A stretch of 64,000 nt of DNA from Euzebya pacifica (GTDB taxonomy: Bacteria > Actinomycetota > Nitriliruptoria > Euzebyales > Euzebyaceae), in assembly GCF_003344865.1 (NCBI RefSeq), contig NZ_CP031165.1, positions 3,911,910 to 3,975,909 on the forward strand, read 5' to 3'. Of this stretch, positions 8,590 to 14,585 are shown piece after piece. Every line of letters starts with the position of its first letter. The first letter of the stretch is position 1. The notes under the pieces are model-generated. The model made no database searches, was not told the DNA's origin, and was given only the letters and a program-made list of their open reading frames with translations. Position numbers and translations under genes: made by a program.

Positions 8590-9342
8590 TCACTGGTCGG
8601 CGGGCACGGCGTCGTACTCGGCGATGTCGAGGCTGCCGATCTGGTCCAGCGGCCAGATGGTGACGAACGCCCGGCCGAGGATGTCGTCGCGGGGAATCTG
8701 TCCGAGCCCGAAGCGGCTGTCGGAGGAGTTGGGGCGGTTGTCACCCATCATGAAGTAGTGGCCCTCCTCGATCGTGACCGGACCGAAGTCGTTCAGGTCC
8801 GGACGCGAGAGGTAGCCGCCGTCGGCCGTGGCGGCCTCGGGGATGGGCTCGCCGTCGATGAACACGACGCCGCCGCGCATCTCGATGGTCTCACCGGGCA
8901 GCCCGATGATGCGCTTGATGAAGTCGCGCTCGTTCCCCGCACCGAAGCCGAGGCCCGAGGCGAGGGACGACAGCAGCTCGCCGACGCCACCACCCTCGTC
9001 GGTCCCGCCGATGGTCTCCTCGGGCGAGTCGCGGAAGACCACGATCTCGCCGCGCCGCGGCTCCCGGTACAGGTACGCCAGCTTCGTGACGAGCACCCGG
9101 TCCTGGACCATCAACGTGGGTTCCATCGACGAGGACGGGATGTAGAAGGCCTGGACCACGAAGGTCTTCAGCAGCATCGCCAGGACGAGCGCAACGATGA
9201 TCAGGAACGGCAGCTCGGCCCAGAAGGCCCGCTTGTCCGATCGATCGTCACGGCCGCGCCGACGACGCGACGTGTCCGAGGAGTCCTCGGAGTCGAGCGC
9301 TGAGGAACCCTCTTCGCTCGAGTCCAGGTGCAAGTCCGCCAC
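8590..9342 (-). CDS. lepB: Signal peptidase I (downstream copy)
   Basis: Type I signal peptidase, about 250 aa, which cleaves signal peptides on the outer face of the membrane. An acidic, Ser-rich and then Arg-rich cytoplasmic N-terminus precedes one transmembrane helix (FLIIVALVLAMLLKTFVV). The catalytic Ser box is FYIPSSSMEPTL and the catalytic Lys lies in RDFIKRIIGLPGE; the GDNRPNSSDSR box is also intact. The start is uncertain: GTG 9342 keeps the gene clear of rplS (23-bp gap) but has no good ribosome-binding site, and an in-frame start at 9414 would overlap rplS. It is the second of two signal peptidases flanking rplS and has a Gly/Glu-rich insertion (GGTDEGGGVGELLSS) absent from the other. 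Confidence 0.9.
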   Translation of the reverse strand: MADLHLDSSEEGSSALDSEDSSDTSRRRRGRDDRSDKRAFWAELPFLIIVALVLAMLLKTFVVQAFYIPSSSMEPTLMVQDRVLVTKLAYLYREPRRGEIVVFRDSPEETIGGTDEGGGVGELLSSLASGLGFGAGNERDFIKRIIGLPGETIEMRGGVVFIDGEPIPEAATADGGYLSRPDLNDFGPVTIEEGHYFMMGDNRPNSSDSRFGLGQIPRDDILGRAFVTIWPLDQIGSLDIAEYDAVPADQ

Positions 9343-9364
9343 GCAGTAGGAGGCTACTTGCGCG

Positions 9365-9715
9365 TCAGTTGACGCGCTTCTCCTTGATCTTGGCCTTCTT
9401 GCCGACGCGGTCACGCAGGTAGTACAGCTTGGCGCGACGCACCTTGCCGTGACGGGTGACCTCGATCTTGTCGATGATCGGGGCGTGCACCGGGAAGATG
9501 CGCTCCACGCCGATGCCGTTGAAGGAGATCTTGCGGACGGTGAACGTCTCGCGCGGGCCGGAGCCCTTGCGCGCGATGACGTCGCCCTCGAAGACCTGGA
9601 TACGGGAGCGCTCGCCTTCGGTCACGCGGACGTGGACCTTCAGGGTGTCGCCGGGACCGAAGTCCGGGACGTCGTCACGGAGGGTTTCGACGTCGACGAA
9701 GTCGGTGCGATTCAT
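9365..9715 (-). CDS. rplS: 50S ribosomal protein L19 (bL19)
   Basis: bL19, 116 aa, sits at the 30S-50S interface. Diagnostic stretches are [50 protein letters not shown] and [21 protein letters not shown] 9715 gives the family length and has GGAGCG about nine bases upstream. It lies between two lepB genes, and the 151-bp leader upstream contains a strong hairpin. Confidence 0.97.
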   Translation of the reverse strand: MNRTDFVDVETLRDDVPDFGPGDTLKVHVRVTEGERSRIQVFEGDVIARKGSGPRETFTVRKISFNGIGVERIFPVHAPIIDKIEVTRHGKVRRAKLYYLRDRVGKKAKIKEKRVN

Positions 9716-9743
9716 TGGTTGCTCACGCTCCAAGCAGGGGCTT

Positions 9744-9787
9744 TGCCGGGGGGTTCGTTGCCTCCGCGGCGGAGGCGCCGCCCGGCA
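9744..9787 (-). promoter_or_regulatory. Two-tier hairpin in the rplS leader
   Basis: Within the 151-bp gap between the upstream lepB stop and rplS, two nested perfect inverted repeats occur. The outer arms are TGCCGGG (9744-9750) and CCCGGCA (9781-9787). The inner arms are GCCTCCG (9760-9766) and CGGAGGC (9770-9776), with a three-base loop. The structure ends about 28 bases before the rplS ATG. It could be an L19 autoregulatory leader or an attenuator; no U-tract follows, so a simple terminator is less likely. Confidence 0.5.
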
Positions 9788-9866
9788 CAACGAGGACAGG
9801 AAAAGAGGCGCCGGAAGCGGCGCGAACGGCGAGCATAGGTCGCCGGTGGTGCTTCGTCAACCGCGG

Positions 9867-10655
9867 TCAGCCACCGTCGGTCGTCGAGGGGGACGTGCCG
9901 GCCCCCAGCGGGACGGGGGTCTCTCCCACGTTGGGGTAGTCCTGGTCCATCTGCAGGGTCGCGTTGCTGGGCGGCCACAGGATCACGAACGCCCGCCCGA
10001 TCACGTTCTCCTCGGGGATGGTGCCCAGCGCGAAGCGGCTGTCCAGGGAGTTGCCCCGGTTGTCGCCCAGCACGTAGTAGTGCCCGCCGGGCACGGTCAC
10101 CGCCGGGAAGTCGCGTGACTCCGCGCGGGTGTAGGGCTCGTCCAGGGGCGTGCCGTTGATGTGCACGACCCCGTCGATCATCTCCACCGTCTCGCCGGGC
10201 AGGGCGATGACCCGCTTGATCAGGTCGCGGTCCTCGTCGGGCTCGACCAGGCCAAGGCCCTCGAGGAACGACGTGGCGGTGGCGGTGATGGAGAAGCCGT
10301 CGTCCTCCAGCCCGGGCCGCCGGAAGACGATGATCTCGCCGCGTTCGGGTGGGCGGAAGCGGTACGTCAGCTTCTCGACCAGCACCCGGTCCTGCAGCTG
10401 CAGGGTGTCCAGCATCGAGCCGGACGGGATGTAGAAGGCCTGGATGGCCACGCTCTTGAGCACGAACGCCATCAGCAGCGCGACGACGATCAGCTGCACA
10501 CCCTCCCGGACGCTCCGCAGCGCCCGCAACGCCAGTCCCGGCCCCTGTTCGTCGACGTCGGTCCCCCCGGCCGTGGCGGCCTCCCGTCGCCGTCCCGTCA
10601 GGTCGGCGGGACGGACCGACTCGCGGCGCGACGGCTGGCGGCTGGAGCTGGTCAC
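9867..10655 (-). CDS. lepB: Signal peptidase I (upstream copy)
   Basis: Type I signal peptidase, 262 aa. A basic cytoplasmic tail (about 1-52) is followed by one transmembrane helix (LIVVALLMAFVLKSVAI), the catalytic Ser box FYIPSGSMLDTLQLQDRVLV, the Lys box RDLIKRVIALPGETVEM, and GDNRGNSLDSRF. All key residues are present. GTG 10655 overlaps the trmD stop by four bases, so it is translationally coupled to trmD. It differs clearly from the copy after rplS in its N-terminus, Ser box and C-terminus, so the pair is an old duplication rather than a recent one. Confidence 0.92.
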   Translation of the reverse strand: MTSSSRQPSRRESVRPADLTGRRREAATAGGTDVDEQGPGLALRALRSVREGVQLIVVALLMAFVLKSVAIQAFYIPSGSMLDTLQLQDRVLVEKLTYRFRPPERGEIIVFRRPGLEDDGFSITATATSFLEGLGLVEPDEDRDLIKRVIALPGETVEMIDGVVHINGTPLDEPYTRAESRDFPAVTVPGGHYYVLGDNRGNSLDSRFALGTIPEENVIGRAFVILWPPSNATLQMDQDYPNVGETPVPLGAGTSPSTTDGG

Positions 10656-11353
10656 GGGCGGTCGTCGGGTCTCTCGTCGGCGAGGAGGTCGGGGCGCATC
10701 AGGCGCGTGCGGGTCCGCGCGTGCGCGGTGCGCCAGGCGGCGACACGGCCGTGGTCCCCGGATCGCAGCACGTCGGGCGAGCCCCAGCCACGGTACGTCG
10801 CCGGACGGGTGTACTGGGGGTGTTCGAGCAAACCATCGGCGAAGGACTCGTTGACGCCGCTCTCGGCGTTGCCCATCACCCCGGGCACCAGGCGGGTGAC
10901 GGCCTCGATGACGACGGCAGCCGCCACCTCTCCCCCGGCCAGCACCACGTCACCGATGGAGATCTCGTCGTGGGCCAGGTGCAGGTGCACCCGCTCGTCG
11001 ATCCCCTCGTACCGACCGCACAGCAGCAGCAGCGACGGTTCGGTGGCCATCCCGGTGACCGTGGGCTGGTCCAGCCGGCGACCCCGCGGCGTCATGAGCA
11101 AGGTGCGGGGACGGGCCTCGACGGAGCCGTACAGCTCCTCCACGGCACGGAAGAACGGGTCTGGTCCCATCAACATGCCGGCGCCGCCGCCGTAGGGCGC
11201 GTCGTCGACGGTGCGATGGGCGTCGTCGGTCCAGCGGCGCAGGTCATGCGCCTGGAGCTGGAGGATTCCCCGGTCGACGGCCTTGCCGAGCAGCGAGGTC
11301 GTCAGCGGCCCGGAGAACCACTCGGGGAAGATCGTGAGGATGTCGATCCGCAC
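10652..11353 (-). CDS. trmD: tRNA (guanine37-N1)-methyltransferase
   Basis: TrmD, 233 aa, uses S-adenosylmethionine to methylate G37 of tRNAs and so prevents frameshifting. The start MRIDILTIFPEWF is typical. The trefoil-knot SAM site is visible as LLLLCGRYEGIDERV followed by DEISIGDVVLAGGE, and PYGGGAGMLM is also conserved. It follows rimM by six bases and overlaps lepB by four. Confidence 0.97.
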   Translation of the reverse strand: MRIDILTIFPEWFSGPLTTSLLGKAVDRGILQLQAHDLRRWTDDAHRTVDDAPYGGGAGMLMGPDPFFRAVEELYGSVEARPRTLLMTPRGRRLDQPTVTGMATEPSLLLLCGRYEGIDERVHLHLAHDEISIGDVVLAGGEVAAAVVIEAVTRLVPGVMGNAESGVNESFADGLLEHPQYTRPATYRGWGSPDVLRSGDHGRVAAWRTAHARTRTRLMRPDLLADERPDDRP

Positions 11354-11359
11354 GGGCGG

Positions 11360-11875
11360 CTACCAGGCCTCGTCGGGGTCCAGCAGGCCGGGGATCGGGC
11401 TGACCACGATGGGGTCAACCGCCCAGTCCAGCAACGCCTCGACCATCGGCAGCTGCACGCTGCCGCCGTCGGGGCGCGCCACGACGAGGTAGTCGTGGGC
11501 GTATCCGTCGACGACGGTCTCGACGACGCCGACGAGGTCACCGTTGTCGTCCACGACCTGGCGACCCTTGAGGTCGGCCACCCAGATCATGTCCTCGCCG
11601 AGCTCGACGACGTCGGCCTGCACCGTCAGGACGGTGCCACGAAGGGCCTCGGCGTCCTCTCGGGAGTCGACACCGTCGAAGGCGACGACCGTGCGCCCCT
11701 TCTGGGTGCGCGCCTCGAGGACCTCGAGGGAACCGTGTGCCTCGGCGAAGTAGGTCCGGCCGACCTCGATGGAACCATCGAGGTCGGGGTCGGTGAAGAC
11801 GTAGACCTGGCCGCCCAGACCGAACGGCTTGCCGATGCGGCCGACGACGACCCTCGGGTCGGAATGTTCGGTCAT
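11360..11875 (-). CDS. rimM: Ribosome maturation factor RimM
   Basis: RimM, 171 aa, assists 30S head assembly near uS19. Residues 8-80 form the RimM barrel domain (VVVGRIGKPFGLGGQVYVFT) and residues about 95-170 a PRC-barrel-like domain ending DPIVVSPIPGLLDPDEAW. It sits between khpA and trmD in the conserved order. Confidence 0.95.
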   Translation of the reverse strand: MTEHSDPRVVVGRIGKPFGLGGQVYVFTDPDLDGSIEVGRTYFAEAHGSLEVLEARTQKGRTVVAFDGVDSREDAEALRGTVLTVQADVVELGEDMIWVADLKGRQVVDDNGDLVGVVETVVDGYAHDYLVVARPDGGSVQLPMVEALLDWAVDPIVVSPIPGLLDPDEAW

Positions 11876-11924
11876 GGGTCAACCATCCGATCTGGCGGAC
11901 GGGGTGGGGTACGGCAGGGCGCCG

Positions 11925-12173
11925 TTACTCGATGATCTCCACCGAGGCGTTGACGCCCTCGCGCGTGGCAGCGGCCTTGACCATCGTGCGGATGGCCTTG
12001 GCGGTGCGTCCGCGCTTGCCGATGACCTTGCCCATGTCGTCGGGGTGCACCCGGAGCTCGAGGACGATCGTGCCGTCCTCCTCCTCCGTGGTGGTGATGT
12101 CCACGTCGTCGGGGTGGTCGACGAGGTTCTTGGCGATGAAGTCCAGGACGTCGGAGGTCATGTCCATGCCCAC
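11925..12173 (-). CDS. khpA: KH-domain RNA-binding protein KhpA
   Basis: An 82-aa single KH-domain protein of the KhpA family (COG1837), which binds RNA with KhpB in other bacteria. The KH signature GKVIGKRGRTAKAIRTMVKA contains the GxxG loop (GKRG). It starts three bases after the rpsP stop at GTG 12173; in-frame ATGs two and four codons later are alternatives. Confidence 0.92.
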   Translation of the reverse strand: MGMDMTSDVLDFIAKNLVDHPDDVDITTTEEEDGTIVLELRVHPDDMGKVIGKRGRTAKAIRTMVKAAATREGVNASVEIIE

Positions 12174-12176
12174 CGC

Positions 12177-12728
12177 CTACGCGTCGTCGCTGGTGGCGGC
12201 CTCGGCGTCGGCCTCGGCCGGCGCGTCCTCGGCGGGAGCGTCGGCTGCAGCCTCGTCACCCTCGGCGGCCTCGGCGGTCTCGCCGGCCTCTTCAGCGGCA
12301 GCCTCGGCAGCAGCAGCTTCCTCGGCAGCCTTGCGCTCGGCCTCCTCGGCGGCGGCCTTGTCGGCCAGCTCCTTGGCGGCGGCAGCTTCGGCCTCGGCGA
12401 TCTTCTTGTCGCGGTCCTCGGCGGCCTTGCGACGCTCCTCGATCTTGGCGGTGCGGTCGCGCCCGGGGTCGCCCGGCTTGAACTCTTCCCAGATGCCGGT
12501 CACACGCAGCAGCTGCTTGACCTGGTCCGACGGCTGCACGCCGTTGCCCAGCCAGTAGAGCGCACGCTCGGAGTTGATCTCGATGGTCGAGGGGTCGTTC
12601 AGCGGCTGGTAGTAGCCGATGTCCTCGATGTAGCGACCGTCACGGGGGGACCGGGCGTCGGCGACGACGACACGGTAGAACGGCTGCTTCTTCTTGCCCT
12701 CGCGCCGCAGGCGCATGCGAACTGCCAT
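12177..12728 (-). CDS. rpsP: 30S ribosomal protein S16 (bS16) with long Ala/Glu-rich tail
   Basis: The first 80 or so residues are canonical bS16 ([40 protein letters not shown]). Beyond about residue 90 the protein continues for roughly 90 residues of Lys/Glu- then Ala/Glu-rich low-complexity sequence, ending very acidic. Total length is 183 aa against about 80-90 in many bacteria; tails are known in actinobacterial bS16 but this one is long. The ribosome-binding site GAGG lies eight bases before the ATG. Two tandem hairpins lie upstream in the leader. It is the first gene of the operon running to DUF2469. Confidence 0.96.
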   Translation of the reverse strand: MAVRMRLRREGKKKQPFYRVVVADARSPRDGRYIEDIGYYQPLNDPSTIEINSERALYWLGNGVQPSDQVKQLLRVTGIWEEFKPGDPGRDRTAKIEERRKAAEDRDKKIAEAEAAAAKELADKAAAEEAERKAAEEAAAAEAAAEEAGETAEAAEGDEAAADAPAEDAPAEADAEAATSDDA

Positions 12729-12770
12729 CAGGTGTACCTCTTTCGGGGGTCTACGCGTTGTTTGGATCTA

Positions 12771-12814
12771 CCGCCGGAGGAGTCCGGCGGCAACGCAAGG
12801 TGGGGAGCCACCTT
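12771..12814 (-). promoter_or_regulatory. Twin hairpins in the rpsP leader
   Basis: Two perfect stem-loops lie in the transcribed leader 43-86 bases upstream of the rpsP ATG. One has arms CCGCCGGA (12771-12778) and TCCGGCGG (12783-12790). The other has arms AAGGTGG (12797-12803) and CCACCTT (12808-12814). Both have the same four-base loop, reading CUCC in the mRNA sense. CUCC is complementary to the GAGG of the rpsP ribosome-binding site. No U-tract follows either stem. A regulatory leader controlling the ribosomal operon is the likely role. Confidence 0.6.
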
Positions 12815-12891
12815 CGGAAACACGGCTCGTGCGTGGGGATCACTCTGGTGTGGAGACGGATCACGCCCGCACGTGGCGTCCGAACAGCGTA

Positions 12892-13833
12892 TCAGAACGT
12901 CAGGACGGTGGCCGCGACGAAGGCGCCCAGCAACACCAGGCCCTCGGTGCGTTCGATCTGGAAGCCGCGTCGGGCGAAGATCGCGAACAGGATGCACACG
13001 CCGATCATCAGGCCCAGGCTGAGGGACAGCTGGCCGTCGAGGGGAGTCGTGTCGAGCAACCCGGCGATACCTGCGACGGGCAGGGAGTTGAAGATGTTGG
13101 AGCCGACGACGTTGCCGACGATGAGGTCGCGTTCGTTCCGACGGGCCGCGGCGACGGCGGTGACCAGCTCGGGCAACGACGTGCCGACCGCGACGATGGT
13201 CAGGCCGATGACGGCCTCCGGGACGCCGAGTGTCGTGGCCAGGCCCGCGGCACCGGTGACCAGCATCTGGGCGCCGCCCAGCGTGCCGAGCAGGCCCAGC
13301 CCCGTCAGCGTCCAGGCGCGTCGCATGGTCAGGTCCTGGACGTAGCTGGCGACCTCGTCGGACAGGTCGTCTCGTCCCGCACGGCGATCCTCGATGGCCC
13401 ACCAGGTGATCAGGCCGATACAGACGACCGCGGCGACCAGCAGCCCGACGGCCTCGAAGTTCTGGATGCGCAGGTCGAAGCTGACCAGTGCGAGCAGGCC
13501 GACGGCGAACAGCATCAACCGGATCTCCCGCTGCCAGATGCGCAGCGTGATCGGCAGGGTCGCGAAGGCCGCAGCGGCGCCGGCGACCAGGGTGAGGTTC
13601 GCCATGTTGGACCCGACGATGTTGCCGATCGCGATGTCCTGGCGGCCGTCGATGCTGGCAAGGGCCGAGACGAGCAGCTCGGGGGCGCTGGTCCCGAACC
13701 CGATGACGACCGCACCCACCACGACGATGGGCACGTTGAGGAGGGTCGAGACCCCGGCAGCCCCTTCGACGAACCGATCGGCCGAGAACGTCAGGACGGC
13801 GAGGCCGGCGAGCAGGAAGAGGGCGTCAGACAC
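12892..13833 (-). CDS. CaCA-family sodium/calcium exchanger-like protein
   Basis: A 313-aa polytopic membrane protein with the duplicated exchanger domain of PF01699. The two alpha repeats are GFGTSAPELLVSALASIDGR followed by IAIGNIVGSNMANL (about 46-80) and VGTSLPELVTAVAAARRNER followed by LIVGNVVGSNIFN (about 217-250). About ten hydrophobic segments are visible. The acidic residues in GTSAPE and GTSLPE are the cation ligands of the family. The transported ion is not decided by sequence. It is close to E. coli YrbG in size and pattern, and is separate from the rpsP operon. Confidence 0.9.
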   Translation of the reverse strand: MSDALFLLAGLAVLTFSADRFVEGAAGVSTLLNVPIVVVGAVVIGFGTSAPELLVSALASIDGRQDIAIGNIVGSNMANLTLVAGAAAAFATLPITLRIWQREIRLMLFAVGLLALVSFDLRIQNFEAVGLLVAAVVCIGLITWWAIEDRRAGRDDLSDEVASYVQDLTMRRAWTLTGLGLLGTLGGAQMLVTGAAGLATTLGVPEAVIGLTIVAVGTSLPELVTAVAAARRNERDLIVGNVVGSNIFNSLPVAGIAGLLDTTPLDGQLSLSLGLMIGVCILFAIFARRGFQIERTEGLVLLGAFVAATVLTF

Positions 13834-13888
13834 CCGGCGCAGACTAGCGTCGCCGCCGAGACATCCTCGACTCGCCGCAGGCGAGGGG

Positions 13889-14140
13889 TCAGGCGGTGCG
13901 CCGTTCGGTGTCGGCCAGGTCGATGGTCCGCGTCGGAGGCAGGGCCAGCAGGCTCTCGAGCAGTGCGCGGTGGCTCTTGAGGGCGATGTGTCGGGCGCGT
14001 GCGCTGCGGGCCCGGCTCGGGACCTCGCTCTGGTGCTGGCCGGTATCGGCAGCGGCGTCGGCCACGGTGTCGGTACCGTCGACGGTCACGGTGTCGCGGC
14101 GGGCGTCCGTTTCCGTGCGATCGTCGTGTGCAACCGTCAT
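13889..14140 (-). CDS. Small hydrophilic protein of unknown function
   Basis: An 83-aa protein I do not recognise. The N-terminal half is rich in Asp/Thr (DTVTVDGTDTVADAAADTGQ) and probably disordered. The C-terminal half is basic then amphipathic (RSARARHIALKSHRALLESL). It is supported as a real gene by a strong ribosome-binding site (GAGGAGAG, five bases before ATG 14140) and a clear promoter just upstream. It is divergent from the metallopeptidase gene at 14223. Confidence 0.55.
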   Translation of the reverse strand: MTVAHDDRTETDARRDTVTVDGTDTVADAAADTGQHQSEVPSRARSARARHIALKSHRALLESLLALPPTRTIDLADTERRTA

Positions 14141-14169
14141 CGGACTCTCCTCGGGAGACTACTCTTGGC

Positions 14170-14197
14170 AAGTTATACACACGCAGAGTGCTGTCAA
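14170..14197 (-). promoter_or_regulatory. Sigma-70-like promoter for the small protein gene
   Basis: Reading on the minus strand, a consensus -35 TTGACA (14192-14197) is followed after 16 bases by TAACTT (14170-14175), overlapping a TATAAC string two bases earlier. This is one of the best promoters visible in the window and is distinctly AT-richer than its surroundings. It points at the 83-aa gene starting at 14140. Confidence 0.55.
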
Positions 14198-14222
14198 GCA
14201 TCCGCCGACCGAGAGCGTCGTC

Positions 14223-14567
14223 GTGGATGCCGTTGACCGCGAGACGTTCGACCGGCTGGTCGACGACGGCCTGGAGCGGGTGCCACAGGGCCTGCTCGAC
14301 ATGCTGGACAACGTGGTCATCGTCACCGAGGACGAACATCCCGACGAGCCCGACCTCCTGGGCCTCTACGAGGGCATCCCGCTGACCGAACGTGACTTCT
14401 ACGCCGGCGTCCTCCCCGACCGGATCAGCATCTACCGGCTGCCGTTGTGCGCGATGTGCGAAACCCAGGAGGAGCTGGTGGAGGAGGTCGCGATCACCGT
14501 CGTGCACGAGATCGCCCACCACTTCGGCATCGACGACGACCGCCTCCACGAATGGGGTTGGGCCTGA
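14223..14567 (+). CDS. HExxH zinc metallopeptidase-like protein (DUF1025 type)
   Basis: A 114-aa protein of the small actinobacterial zincin family. The catalytic-type motif VVHEIAHHFGID near the C-terminus supplies HExxHxxG. The start RETFDRLVDDGLERVPQGLL and the LDNVVIVTEDE strand match the family. GTG 14223 gives the family length of about 115; its ribosome-binding site is weak. Substrate unknown. It is convergent with the GGDEF-EAL gene that ends at 14586. Confidence 0.8.
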   Translation: MDAVDRETFDRLVDDGLERVPQGLLDMLDNVVIVTEDEHPDEPDLLGLYEGIPLTERDFYAGVLPDRISIYRLPLCAMCETQEELVEEVAITVVHEIAHHFGIDDDRLHEWGWA

Positions 14568-14585
14568 GCCGCCAGCCTGCCAGCG

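Noticed and set aside
9716-9790. N-terminal extension of rplS by 25 codons
   Set aside because: The extension is Pro/Arg/Cys-rich and overlaps the leader hairpin; bL19 begins at MNRTDFVD.
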